A stretch of DNA of 64,000 bases, taken from contig NC_072896.1 in the NCBI RefSeq assembly GCF_027943255.1, positions 49,626,501 through 49,690,500 on the forward strand, given 5' to 3'. The position numbers and the translations under genes are program-made. This DNA is from Anastrepha obliqua. Lineage: Eukaryota; Arthropoda; Insecta; Diptera; Tephritidae. Position 1 is the stretch's first letter, and each line of letters opens with the position of its first letter. A model generated the notes under the pieces. It was not told the DNA's origin and searched no databases. It saw only the letters and a list, made by a program, of their open reading frames with translations. This document shows, in pieces, positions 10,181 through 21,420 of the stretch.

Positions 10181-12031
10181 TATTCCAGTTTATTGTCCAG
10201 TTCAATACTGAACCTCTTTTGAAATTTTATGGCCTTACTTATATCATCTCTGGAGAGTTTGGCAAGTGGAAACTGAGAGCTCAACAATTCCGTATTCATA
10301 TTCACTAGTCTTCAATAGTCATATTAAATACTTATAGGAAGCGCTTGGCGGAATGCTCGAGCATCACCTCTATCGCGGTTGCAAGGTGGTGTACGTCGCT
10401 GCCGTCATTAGGATGATCCTCGATACCCACACAACTGTTCCATATGCTACTATGGACCTAATTATAATGGTGTACATCCCTCTCAGGACTCTGCGCTGCA
10501 ACACCATGAGGGACTTAGTTACTTGTGACAACAGATTTGTGTACGCAAATTATCTTTTGTGTTTTTTTTGTTTTTATATTTTTCTTTTAAGTCGCATAAA
10601 TGAAGACTCCACTAACTGAGCTCTTAACCGTAAAAGTGTCCCCAATATCAATGATGGCCCCACTCCCAAAAAAAGCTTCAAACATAGCAAACTAGAGCTC
10701 CATCGAATGCATCGGGTTTTCTAAAATATTCTTGGGTTTCCGAAACCCAGATGCGGCAATATGATGAATTTGAAAATGTGTCTCATAAAAAAATATTCCG
10801 CCCAACCAATTTTAGTCTAATTCAATCTGCACTTTGGCCCAAAATGAGCGGAAATGAAGAGGAATTTTAAAGCAAATAGTGAGAGATCTTTGTGGGGAAC
10901 TCTCCACAGAAGGATTCACGAAATGCTGAGTCTTTAAGATCATTGGTGGATCGATGCTAGACCGATGATAGATTACCATGTTTGGCCAATCTGCTAGGGT
11001 GAGAAACGAAACTGAGCGACCAGCTTCGGCTGCCACGCCAACGGTTACTCGGAAGTAGAATTCTAGCCACTCATTTCACACGCATTCACACTTGGACGAG
11101 TCAAGTCGTTGTTCAGATGGCAACGAAGCAACATGGGAGAGGACTGCATTAATTTTTATCATATATCACCAACACAATCTCAGTTTTTTCGTAAACAAAC
11201 CGCTGGCATGACCCCGGTGACGTTAGCCAATGAGCTGATTCTTTCAAATTCACTGAGAGCGGATTAACGGTCTAATCTTGGCCACACCTTCTGAATTCTT
11301 TTCCGCATGTGTAGATGTTCCTGAAGTGAGTTACAACACTCAAGCGACATGCTCGTCAGTACACACCGTGTGACAGCGGGGACCGTGGGCATTGTCTGCT
11401 AGCAAGTCAATGTAGTGAATGTTTTGAATCAAATTTTGCACAGCAGCCGAAGTTTGTGTTTAAACTATTTGTTGGGCAGGGGTAGGATACTCACAGCCAG
11501 TCAGGATGTTTGGCGAGAAAGCGTTGATATTATCAAAACAACCTTTGATTAAAACGTAAATTTGTATTTGGACCACCCTGTATGAGATGTAAGCCGATTA
11601 AGTAGTCATAACATGTGGTAGAGAACGAATCAAAAATATTTTTTTCTCATTTCTCGTTCTCTATCGAAGCGTCTCAAAATCTATTTACACAAAAATATTA
11701 GAGCATACAACAACAATACAAGGATTTCTTTGTTTACTGAAGAGGTTAATTGATGTGAAGCCAAATTGATCAGTTGGGTTAATATAATTTAGAAACGCGA
11801 GTACAAATGAAGTTTTTTGGTTAAGCGGGAAAGTACAGGCGGGTATTTTATTTACATGAACTTGTGTGACTGACATCTAGAATATATGGTTGTGTAAGTG
11901 TTTATGTACGAGCAGTTTTGCAAAGCTTCAAAAATCAAAAAATAGAAGCTTCATTAAAACGATTAACAATTTTTTTTTCTTTTTCCAAAAAACCGGGATC
12001 TCAAAAGTATTTTCAGTTTTGTTTCGCATAC
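10181..12031. other. Intronic stretch, unresolved
   Basis: Right part of intron 2 of the SOGA-like gene. The 11.06-11.58 kb piece is GC-richer than its surroundings and ends in GGACCACCCTGTAT, resembling the end of a DNA transposon, but I found no matching inverted copy. Nothing else is recognisable. Confidence 0.35.
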
Positions 12032-12105
12032 CAATATCACTGCTACTCCCAGTGCCATTGAAAGACGACAGATTCTGCGTAGAGGTCCATGTGCGTGATG
12101 ATGGT
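12032..12105 (-). CDS. SOGA/MTCL-like protein, exon 2
   Basis: A 74-bp exon between the AG at 12107-12106 and a donor GTATGC starting at 12031. It is entered in phase 2 and left in phase 1. It encodes PSSRTWTSTQNLSSF and then a Gly/Ser-rich end (about residues 61-85). The RxWTST motif recurs in exon 3. Phases match exon 1 (AG + A) and exon 3 (G + AA). The exon is short, so recognition rests on frame, splice sites and the shared motif. Confidence 0.72.
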
Positions 12106-12163
12106 CTGGGTAGTAGATTTTGTTATATACAAAGTATTACTGCTTTCAAATCTATACAATTAC

Positions 12164-12389
12164 CTGGAATTTCCGCTGTCAGTTAAATTCGGCGATGAGA
12201 CGGCCACATCTTCAATACCCCGCCGGCCGCCATGTTCTTTGTAATCGCGAAAGCAACGTTTACAACGTGTTGGATAGCGGGTCTGGGGATGGAACCCCAG
12301 AGGACACAATTGGTCACCTTTTAGCGACGGATACAGATGATGCATTTAAGTGGAAAATCGTTGTGAAGATTAAAATTCCCAATTTAAAG
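12164..12389 (-). CDS. SOGA/MTCL-like protein, exon 1 of the CDS with zinc-ribbon-like motif
   Basis: The proposed start ATG is at 12345-12343, with an in-frame TAA immediately upstream. The exon begins after a good acceptor (TTTCATTTACAG, AG at 12391-12390), so 12389-12346 would be 5' untranslated sequence. The donor GTAATT starts at 12163; coding leaves in phase 2. The peptide has LCPLGFHPQTRYPTRCKRCF then RDYKEHGGRR: C14, H19, C28, C31 and H38 could bind zinc. CxxCFxxxxxH resembles the short Cys motif near the N terminus of some actin- and microtubule-associated scaffolds. The motif is fully intact while the surrounding intron is littered with decayed transposons, a sign of selection. An upstream in-phase acceptor at 12319-12318 is an alternative. 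Confidence 0.78.
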
Positions 12390-12519
12390 CTGTAAATGAA
12401 ATATAAAATATTAATTTAGCACAAAAATTGAACATATTTTTCCCCCCAAAATATAATGCAAAATAGCGCAGAAAAAGGGAAAGCAAGAAAAAATAATTGA
12501 AAAAAACCCACAAATCAGT

Positions 12520-12670
12520 CAAGTAAAAAGCAACTCGTAAAAACCATTTGCCGTTCGGAGTCGGCTTAAAACTGTAGGTCCCTCCATTTGTGGAACAACA
12601 TCAAGACGCACGTCACAAATAGAAGGAGGAGCTCGAATAAAGACCTAACAAAAGTCTACTCGCCAATTAT
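12520..12670 (+). repeat. SINE-like dispersed repeat, 3' half
   Basis: GCCGTTCGGAGTCGGC, CCATTTGTGGAACAACATC and AAGACGCACGTCACAAATAG recur in the same order at 26230-26320 (CCGTTCGGGGTCGGC and so on), so this is a dispersed repeat with two copies in the window. It ends near CGCCAATTA, as does the second copy. The tRNA-like head seen in the 26.0 kb copy is missing here. Confidence 0.7.
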
Positions 12671-12713
12671 TTGGTTTTTTTTAATCTTTTTTTAATCAGT
12701 GTTTCGGACAATA

Positions 12714-13721
12714 CCCTTGATCAAAAAGTTTGCGGAAAATTCAACATACAAGTTTATTACTCAAAAGTGCTCCCCATAAACTGCAACACACTTCATCCAG
12801 CGCTTGATCCAGCTTTCGAAACATTTCTGGAACTCTGCTTTCTGCAAAGCCTTCTTCGATTTTTCCATTACCTCTTTTCGGGTTTTTTGGATGTTAAAAC
12901 GCGTTCCCCGTAGTGTTTTTTTTTACCATAAACAGAAAAACATTTGCAGGCTGCCATATCAGGTGAATTCGATGGCTGTTGGAGGATGTTCGTTTCGTTC
13001 TTGGTCAAACATTCACGGATACTCATGGCACTGTGCGGTTACAGCACTGTATGACTACAATAATCCATGTTCCATAAAAACCGTGAGCGTCGCTTGATCG
13101 TCTGATTGAAAACGACATGATTTTTTGGTCTTGGTTCATTCAGAGCTCTCCACCCACTCGCCTGAAGTCTAGATTGCGTCTGATAAACCTACGTCTCGTC
13201 TACAAAAATGATGCGCTTGATGAATATTGCGTCGGATACCGCCTTGGAAATTAATTATTTGGCGTTATCAAGCCGGTCGGTTTTTTACATGAAATTCATA
13301 TCCTTTCGGATCACCTTTTGAGCAATACGACTCAAACTCAAATCATTAACTACAATGTTTTGAACGACCGACCCTCTGATGGTTAATTTGCGGTTCTTGA
13401 TCAACTTAGACCATCCTCGATAGGCTCAGGGATCTCTTCTGAAGCGTTCATGCACCATTGAATCCATTTTGAACAACAAAGTTTAATACAAAATCATTGT
13501 TATAAATTCAAATCCATTTTTAAAACTAAAAAATCGAAAACACGTACAGAGGTAGATTTACTCAAGACGGCGTAACTCTTACAAATGTCAAGCAATGGTG
13601 ATACAATTTTGGTAGGAATGAATCACAGATGTGGCATCCTAACAAATACAAAACAGAACTCAAATCAAATGACTTACAGAGTCACCTAGCGGTTGCTCCG
13701 GGAACTTTTGGATCAAGGTGG
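12714..13721 (-). mobile_element. Tc1/mariner remnant with inverted ends
   Basis: TA precedes CCCTTGATCAAAAAGTT and TA follows AACTTTTGGATCAAGG, imperfect inverted termini. On the minus strand pieces of a transposase are read: a HERFRRDP start near 13.46 kb, IIFVDET at 13.2 kb, then near the end ESWIKRWMKCVAVYGEHF, the typical mariner C terminus. Many frameshifts and stops and a missing catalytic middle part show it is dead. At 1008 bp it is shorter than the usual 1.3 kb. Confidence 0.75.
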
Positions 13722-13919
13722 TATGCAAACACATCAAATCATTTAATTACGTAAATAATTTACGATATTATATTATCAGTCATTCAAATAGCAAAAAAAG
13801 AATAGAAAGGGTTCAGCTGCCCACCCAGTTTCTGTGGTCTCACTATTAATGAAGAAAAATTGGTTCTGCTTTGATTTACTGGGAGTCATTGATTAGCTCG
13901 CGGGACAGACTAGCAAGTA
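13722..13919. other. Short unassigned stretch
   Basis: AT-rich flank between a mariner remnant and the LINE B-type copy. No motif seen. Confidence 0.3.
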
Positions 13920-14641
13920 CAGCACTCAGAAACAATTGAATCCATTGTACTGCACTCGGGTTCCCTTTTTAATTTTCTTTAATTAAATCTACCCGATCTC
14001 CGAAGAAATCTGTGTAGATCTTGTGGTGCCAAGGAGCCAAGATGGTCGCTTCTTAACACATCAGTGCCAAAGACCTCAAGCCTGATTCGATCGAAGGCCA
14101 GGCAGATGCACAGAAAGTGCCAGAAGGCTGTCAGTGCTTTGGACGTATTTGTTTCAACGTGTGACTTCCAAAGGAGTTTACTATCGAGGATTAATCCAAG
14201 ATATTTAATTTCTTTGGATAGCCAGATTGTGACTCCTTTTAGCTTAGGCAGAACGAGTCCATCAAGCTTCCTCCTTCTGGTAAAGAGGACAATAGCAGTC
14301 TTGGTAGCATTTGTCGAAAGCCCATTCGCAAAGCACCAAGTGTGAATCATATCCAGAGTTTTCTATAGATGTTCATAAGCGAAGGGCCTGTTATCAAGCA
14401 GACAACGTCGTCCGCATTTGCTTATGCGTTGACTCCCGCATTATTTAAGATGGTGATTAGAGGATCGATCAGCATGCACCAAAGCAATGAAGACAGCACA
14501 CTGCCTTGGGCAGCCTTCGCTACTTAGCGATGACAAAGGTGGCCACCTTTTACGAATATCACTCCGAGAGTTTACACGGACTAAGAGGACGTAAATAAAA
14601 AACAGTATGTTATGTATCATACAGGTACATAGTAGAATCAT
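13920..14641 (-). mobile_element. LINE (B family), internally deleted copy
   Basis: The minus strand reads reverse-transcriptase thumb sequence (CFANGLSTNATKTAIVLFTR, KYLGLILDSKLLWKSHVE) and then passes in frame into the element's C terminus (DRIRLEVFGTDVLRSDHLGS). The same blocks are separated by about 800 bp, including an RNase H remnant, in the plus-strand copy at 33442-34614, so this copy lost its RNase H part by internal deletion. Upstream the YADD region is disrupted. The 3' end matches the 34.5 kb copy. Confidence 0.8.
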
Positions 14642-14854
14642 TTGTTTTCAAAATCATATAACACATTTTTTCCAAGATCAGGATATGTGTCAAATATCTC
14701 GCAAAATGTATCGCAACTATCGAAATTAAATTGATTTATTTACATAGCACGCAGATGTATTTATTTATTATTTAAATAAAATGTACATCTTCAGAATGCT
14801 AAAATGTTAGTACGCTTAGTCGTAGTAGCCTGAAGTATCATTTAAATAATATTG

Positions 14855-15065
14855 GCCTATCAGAGACCGCTTTTGCGAAATGGGCATAGAAAGCTCAGAA
14901 ATGTGAATTGTGAATGTCCTGCATTAGGCAGGCAAAGACTTCACCTCCTTGCTGGTATAGTAGTACCTCCATGCAATCTTTGGCACAACAAACTCAAAAT
15001 TGTACCAAAATTTGTAAAAAGCCTAAAACTCTAGAGTTACAAAAATTGGCCTTGCACAATAGATC
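14855..15065 (+). mobile_element. LINE C-terminal fragment
   Basis: Reads NCECPALGRQRLHLLAG near 14917-14967, the Cys-rich ECPAL-R motif of the C terminus of RNase H-bearing LINEs. No other part of the element is adjacent. Confidence 0.5.
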
Positions 15066-15471
15066 AACTCTGGTCGCAGTGCGTAATGGCCTTCTAATAA
15101 TAATAACAGTAGTCGTAGTCGTAGATAAAATTTTATATACATACAAATTTGAAATGACTTTATACTGGATATGTAAACATGCAGAATATTCGTTTAATTT
15201 TATTGCTAAGATATTGCAAATTTTCTGTTTTGCATGGCATTGATTAATGGAGCTGAAAATGAGAACGAGAGCGTTTGCTCCTTCTGAACTGTTCCACTTT
15301 TATCGAGATTTTCTTTGACTGAGCTTAGATTAAGCTGCTGACCTAGAAAACCATTTTATACACCCTGAACATTTGATAAAATTTCGTTGTGGTGTTTTTA
15401 TTTCATTAATAATTATTCTGTAAAACAAAACTACATATTGAATTGGGGAATAAGTTCATGGCGGTATTTTC

Positions 15472-15935
15472 TTTTCTTCTTCTTCTTCTTAATTGGCGCG
15501 ATAACCGCTTACGCGATTTTGGTCGAGTTTAACAAAGCGCGCCAGTCGTTTCTCTCTCCTGCTAACCGGCGCGAATTGGGCACACCAAGTGGAGCTAAAT
15601 CGTTCTCCACCTGATCTGTCCAACGCAGGGGAGGCCTTCCTCTTCCTATGCTACCACCAGCTGGTACCGCATCGAATATTTTCAGAGCCGAATCGTTTGT
15701 ATCCATTCGGATGATATGACCCAGCCAGCGTAACCGCTGGATCTTTTGCTACGATAAGTCTATGTGGTCGTAAAGCTCATACAACTCATCGTTCTATCGC
15801 CTGCGATATTCGCGGTTGCCAACGTGAAAAGGTCCGAAAATTTTTCGCAGGATCCTTCTCTCAAAGACTCCAAGCGTCGTTTCATCGAATGTTGTCATCG
15901 TTCACGCGTCTGCTTCTATTTTACAACGATTTGTT
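15472..15935 (-). mobile_element. YGAEAW-family LINE, 3' end
   Basis: A minus-oriented copy that ends in (GAA)n at about 15475-15490 after CCAATT. Frames on the minus strand give DERL..., RWTDQVENDLAPLGVPN and LAGERNDWRALL, the C-terminal tail of this reverse transcriptase family. It matches 53433-54067 over its length but lacks the upstream part, a usual 5' truncation. Several stops are present. Confidence 0.8.
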
Positions 15936-16029
15936 TGCGGTTGGGCAAAGGGTAAGTATTCATTCGATAGAACTCTTTCTGCTCTACAAAACTATTTGAA
16001 TTGTATTTTTGAGTTATTTAAATTTTCAT

Positions 16030-17030
16030 TAGTTTTGAGGCTTAAAAATGCAATACCCAGGAGGCAAAAATCAACATTTTCGGCACCCGCTCTTTTTTTA
16101 TTTCCATCGAAGTCATAAAGCTGCCGAAGCAGCCCGAGATATTTGCGTCGTATATGGAGAAAGTTTCTTAGGCGAGTCTACAGCACGAAAATGGTTTGCA
16201 AAGTTCAAAAATGGTAACTTTGACGTTGATGGCACGTCCCGGAAGGCCATCTGAATTCGTTGAAAAACGTCTCAAATCACTTTTGAAATAGAACGGTCGC
16301 CAAACCAGTCGTAAATTGGCGGAAAAAATTAACTGAGATCATAAAACGATTCTCAGTCACCTTCATTCAATGGGATTTACCGAAAAATTGGGAGCCGGGT
16401 TGTCTCACGAGCACAACGAAAAAAACAAAGAAAGACGCCTTCAAAGTGCTTCTCAGCATCTCGCTCGCCATCCAGCAAGGTGCGGTCATAAACAGCGCAT
16501 TTGGGCCGAATCGTCATGAGAGAAGAGAAATGGTGCCCATAGATCAATATGAAGCAAAGAAATGAATGGATGGCCCCAGGAGATACGCCAAGCCGAGAGT
16601 CAAGCCGGATCTTCATCCTCTTCTTTGCATATGTGTTTGGTGGGACTGGGAAGGCATAGTGCACTGGGAAATACTGGAAAAGAATGTCACGGTTAAGAGG
16701 GAGTTCTACATTTCCCAACTACACCGCGTTAATGAGGCTATTCAACTGAAAAGACCTAGTCGACATGGCCAAACCACTCTCATTCACGACAACGCCAGGC
16801 CCAATGTTAAACCATATGAAGAGCGTTACAACAGCAAACTCATTTATTTGGCGTTCGCGAAATTCCCGACTACTACGTTTAATGAGGAAGAAATTGAATA
16901 TTTTTGGAAAAATATGCAAGCATGATGTAACCCATCGCGGAGGATATCGACTTCCTTCAAAGAAAACTAAGAGAACTCCTTCAAATATCTTCCCTGGTAA
17001 TTTTATTTCCACTTTAGTGCCCATTAAAAT
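16030..17030 (+). mobile_element. Mariner transposase remnant
   Basis: Plus-strand frames give the mariner N-terminal helix-turn-helix (KAAEAARDICVVYG, ESTARKWFAKFKNGNFDVD at 16110-16220) and later ICVWWDWEGIVHWEILEKN, LHRVNEAIQLKRPSRHGQT and IHDNARPNV (16620-16810). The D of HDNARP is the second catalytic Asp. The first Asp region and the D34D downstream motif are lost or scrambled. Frameshifts separate the blocks. I could not place its terminal repeats. Confidence 0.8.
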
Positions 17031-17219
17031 AAAAATGCGACATTTAGTTCTTGAAAACTTAAAATTTCTAACGGAAATTTATATTCAAATGCAGTCAAAG
17101 TGACTGCAAAGGTTTGAAAAATATTATATATATGCAGTTATTGCAGCAATCATCATTCCCAATATCAAAATAAAATGTTGTAAATTCTTAAAGAATATGT
17201 GCTGAGTCTTAAAAGATAA

Positions 17220-18111
17220 CCGGTAGGAGAAGAAAGTAATTACAGCCTATGAGGCGGTAACACCAGAAAATAGCAAACAAATCCACAAAATCGTTTTGAA
17301 TGATCGAAAAGTGAAGTTGCATGAGTTAGCTGACATCATAAATATATCAAAAACGAGTTGGCTTTATATTACATGAGCATTTTACTATGAGAAATCTCTG
17401 TTCAAAGTGGTCGCCGCGTTTGCTCGCTGTTGGCCAAAAACAAGAACGTGACGATGATTCTGAGCAATGTTTAGCCATGTTTAAACGTAATAAATTGGAA
17501 TTTTTTAATCGATATGTGACAATGGATGAAACATGCATGGATCCATCAATTTTCCCCAGCATCAAAACGGTCGTCACCTGAGTGAACAGCAACTGGTGAA
17601 CCTCTTCCAAAGCGCTCGGAAGCACAACAATCGGTATGTGCGTGGTTTAATATTCATTGACTACTTTGAGAAGGGAAATACCATCAACAATGAATATTAT
17701 ATAGAGTTATTGGAGAGTTTTAAGGCCGAAATTGCAAAAACACGCCCGCATACGGCAAAGAAAAAAAAGACAACGCACCGTGTCACAAGTCAATCAAAAC
17801 AATGGCAAAACTACATAATTGCTCCCACATCCACTGTATTCGTCAGATTTGGACTAGCGACTACTGGCAGGTCGCAGATCTAAAAAAATACTCACTGGTA
17901 AGAAATTTCGATCGAATGAAGAGGTTATCGTTGAAACTGAGGCCTATTTTGAGAAAAAAGATAAATAGTTTAAAAGTTGTATTGAAATGTTAGAGCGACG
18001 CTGGAACGATTGCGTTGTTTTTGAGGGAAATTACGTTGATGAATAAAGCTAATTTTAAACAAAATAAAACGTGTTTTCTTTGTTAGGCACGAAACTTTTC
18101 AGCCCATGTGT
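17220..18111 (+). mobile_element. Mariner remnant with 3' terminus CCCATGTGT
   Basis: Frames on the plus strand give MDET then DPSIFPSIKTVV, LIFIDYFEKGNTINNEYYIE and LLESFKAEIAKTRP (17520-17750), typical mariner middle motifs. The C-terminal end is near 18040 and the right terminus CTTTTCAGCCCATGTGT is followed by TA at 18112-18113. The same terminus occurs at both ends of the 53006-54480 copy, so they are one family. Frameshifts, stops and an A-run at 17760 show it is a pseudogene. The left terminus was not found. Confidence 0.72.
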
Positions 18112-18112
18112 T

Positions 18113-18172
18113 ACTGAAACCAACCCTTAATGCATCACTGAAGTCCAACCCTTAATGCATTACTGAAGTCAA
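18113..18172. repeat. Short tandem duplication, unit about 24 bp
   Basis: CCAACCCTTAATGCAT with flanking ACTGAA occurs twice in tandem, with a third partial unit ACTGAAGTC. It adjoins the right end of the mariner remnant and could be a slippage product of insertion or excision. Confidence 0.7.
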
Positions 18173-18308
18173 TGGATCTCTATTTTAATACAAAACTTAA
18201 CTTCACTACTCATCTCAATTGCTTTGCTTCGCAATCGCATGTTGCTTCGAAATCCTGGACTATGTTGTCTTTTGTCCGACGTAACAGCTCAGATTTCTCC
18301 TACCCATA

Positions 18309-18856
18309 CCCTATGATCAGAAAGTACCGCGAATGTTTAATTTAAACGAACCGCGCACGTGGGAACCGGTCCATATTTTTTTCTTATGTTGGTAGAACTG
18401 TAAGACTCACATCTGTCACTTTTTAGCGCCATCGGATCATTAGTGTCTGTCTGGCTTGCCGGAAATGTGGGCAAATAATTTTTGAATTTTGCATAATGAT
18501 AACGCGCAATCGCACCAAGCCCAAATTGTGCTAGATTAGTTGACCAAACACCAAGTAAATACCATCGTGCAAGCACCGTATTCACCTGATATGGCCCCGT
18601 GCGACTTCTTTTTGTTTTCCAAGTTGAAGTTACCACTTCGTGGAAGGAGATTTCAGTCGATAGAGGAGATCAAAGAGAATGCGACGATCCCTTCGCCGGC
18701 CTAACAGGAGTGCATGGAGGACTGGATTAAACGTTGGCACATGTGTGTTGCTTCAGACGGGTCATATTATATTTTGAAGGAGATAAAATAAATTTGCCTG
18801 TAATTTAACTCTATTTTGTTTTACGTAAACGTTCCCGGTACTTTCAGATCATAGGG
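18309..18856 (+). mobile_element. Mariner deletion derivative with intact inverted ends
   Basis: TA flanks both sides; the termini CCCTATGATCAGAAAGTACC and its inverse (…GGTACTTTCAGATCATAGGG) match closely. Inside, from about 18495, the plus strand reads LHNDNAQSHQAQIVL, then APYSPDMAPCDFFLFSKLK and WIKRWHMCVASDGSYY. HNDNA and APCDFF hold the second and third catalytic Asp. The N-terminal half of the transposase is deleted, which leaves 548 bp. Such derivatives can be moved by a full-length relative but not by themselves. Confidence 0.87.
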
Positions 18857-19297
18857 TATTTACCAATATATACTTTTATATACTTGACTAGGCTGCATAT
18901 TGACCGCATTGAGCGAATATAAAAGGTCTTTATCACGCTTGTGCTCCGTTCTCTCAGCCGTACTGATCCAATTCCTTCTAATAAATCCTGATATCAGCTT
19001 TTATCTCTGACACCCCTACAAGTCAAATTTGCCGTACTCTCTTGCAGCTTTGCAATTAATATTCTAAATGGATCACTTGACTGCCTCACCCACTTGAAGA
19101 AACTAAACTTTTTCATTCCTACGCGTAATCTCCATCCGTCCCTTTGTGTTACAGTGGATTCCCAATATTCGATTTTTATCCAGGGTCTTATTTGCATTAA
19201 ACAATATTCCTAATCTAGACCTGTCTCTGTCTTCTGGAGTAGTCCGTAGTCTACTGTGCAATTAATTAGTTTAGAAATTGAAATTTGAAAAGTCGAG

Positions 19298-19745
19298 CTA
19301 AGAAGCACCGAGGGATTTGGTAATTCCTGAAACACTCAAGCATGGGCTTTTTACCATTGTATTTAAAGCCCTGAAAAGTGAAATGGTAGATTTTCGAGGA
19401 GGAAAGGAGGTAAGTAACAGAAGGATAGGAATAGAGAAATATGTAGATTGTTTGGTAAATCTAAAAATATCTTCCAGCTTGAGAGAACGAATTTTACTCC
19501 TTCTCATGACATCGGATCCCAAAATTCGCAGCCTTGCGAATGTAGGGCACTCATAGAGAAAATGCTCAGTGCTATCCACCTCCTTTAAGCAAGACAGCCA
19601 GATCGGATCCTCAATGATTTCAAAGGTGGTCATATGTAGACACCATGGATTGTGTCCTGTAATAATACCGACCGAACGTCTTTTCTTCCAAGTTTTAGAA
19701 GAAAGTTCGTCAGTTTTCTGTTCTTGCTTGTCACAAAACACTTTG
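19298..19745 (-). mobile_element. LINE C-terminal domain fragment
   Basis: A 147-codon open frame on the minus strand contains GIITGHNPWCLHMTTFEIIE, WLSCL and TEHFLYECPTFARLRILGSD: the C2HC knuckle (TGH...C..C...H....C) that ends the ORF2 of RNase H-bearing LINEs. The open length suggests a younger insertion than most others here, but the reverse transcriptase and RNase H parts are missing (5' truncation). Confidence 0.75.
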
Positions 19746-20059
19746 CAGATCTGCAGCTTTTTAGACCGGACCAGCGCTCTTTATGTAAATTGCACACATA
19801 ATTAATTATTTAGTTCTTAAGTTTTTGTGTTCATTCCTTAGTGAGAAATTCATGTTTCATTTGGCTTAATTAAATAAAAACAAATAAATAAAAAATGCTT
19901 GAACTGTAGTGTACGATCGTTGCACTTAATTTTTTATGCCTTTGCAACACTATGCGTGATGAGCTGTAATTCGACATTTTTATCAAAAAGTTTGCTATTT
20001 TTGGGAAAAACTTACATATATTCGCTTCCGAGCTCTATTTGCTTTGTTTCAGTGCGTTG

Positions 20060-21020
20060 TAAAATTTATCTCACCTAAAAGATGGAATTATCTCGTAAAA
20101 AGTACGATATTCCACGTGGATTATCAAGACAGGCGTGCACCAATCAACTTACTTCGACTTTTGGCAGAAGAACCACACTCAGCCACTGTGAAACGCTAGT
20201 ATAACGAGTTCCAACCTGGCCGTTGAACCTTGCAGGATGAATTTCAGCCATATTACAGAATAGAGGCATCCTTGGGCATTAGTGAGATCAGCACACATTC
20301 AATATTGCATGAACTTTTAGTGATGAAGAAGATTTGTTTTCGTTGGAGACCGCATATTTTGACAATTTCCAAAAAAAAGAACTCGTATCGATAGGTGTAA
20401 GAGAATTTTAAATGTTGAAGAAATACGCTGATTCTATACATATGAGGCGATAAAAACAGCAATCGGCAGTATGTGTGTTTCAAGGCGAGCTAAATCCAAC
20501 AAAAGTTTTTCGCGGAAGAAGCACCTCGAAGCAAATCGTTGCCTATTGCTTCGGAATATCTGGTTATATCGCAATCCTATCATTAGAGGAGCTTAAAACA
20601 GTCAATACTGAGTGGTACATAAATATATGTTTGCCAAAAGCTTTCGAAGAATTAAAGAAACCCAACCGTCGAAGAAGAATCATCTCTCACCAAGTCAATG
20701 CAAGCTTCCACATATCGGCTCACGCAAGATAGTTTCCAAGAACTTAAAAGATCGAATTAATGGGGAATCCGCATTATAGCCCTAATTTTTTATATCGGAT
20801 GGCTTCTTTTTGTTCCCGAATATTAGAAATAAGGTGCAATATAAATGTTCTCCAACGCCTCAAAAGGCTGTTGAAGTCTTTAAACAGCTCGTTCGGTGGT
20901 GTCCACTTGAGAGTGACAATAATGATTTGAAAATTGTTTCGAGCGAGTACAGAAGTCTACTGGCTTCCAAGGAGAATATTTTGAACAACAATAAAGTAAT
21001 TTTCATTACTACTTTACTGT
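20060..21020 (+). mobile_element. Decayed mariner (SETMAR-type transposase) remnant
   Basis: The plus strand gives VFQGELNPTKVFRGRSTSKQ, ILSLEELKTVNTEWYINICL and PKAFEELKKPNRRR (20475-20670), the stretch before the second catalytic Asp in mariner transposases. ISHQVNASFHISAHAR takes the place of the H-D-N-A motif, with the Asp gone. Downstream frames are shifted. No terminal repeats were placed. Confidence 0.65.
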
Positions 21021-21179
21021 GTTTTTTCTATTAAGCGCAAAATATCTACCATTATTTTCTCGGTAGATGACTGTAGTGATCGATGAAACAATTTAAAGTT
21101 TATGCTCGTTGTCAAGGTGACATTTCACATTAAAAAAATTATTTTGCTGTTTTTTTCTTTGTTGTGAAGTTACAGGATG

Positions 21180-21420
21180 TTAACAATGTTAGTCAATAAA
21201 GAGAAAATTCGTTACATTTTACAGTTCCGTTCCGTTCAGCCATTTTTGATGTTAAAGAAAATGTCGGTAGCGTTAAAAATGTCAATACAAACACAGAAAT
21301 AGTTGAAGTTGATCGCCATTTTAGTAATCGTAGCATCACCCAGGAGCTAAAGATCGACCATAAAAGAGTTTTAAACTATTTGCGCAAAAGTTTTACGCAA
21401 ACATAATGGATTTCATTTTC
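21180..21420 (+). mobile_element. Mariner N-terminal fragment
   Basis: Reads NTNTEIVEVDRHFSNRSITQ then ELKIDHKRVLNYLRKS, the second helix-turn-helix region of mariner transposases. The rest of the element is absent. It follows directly on the 20.1-21.0 kb remnant but is a different part and probably a different copy. Confidence 0.65.
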
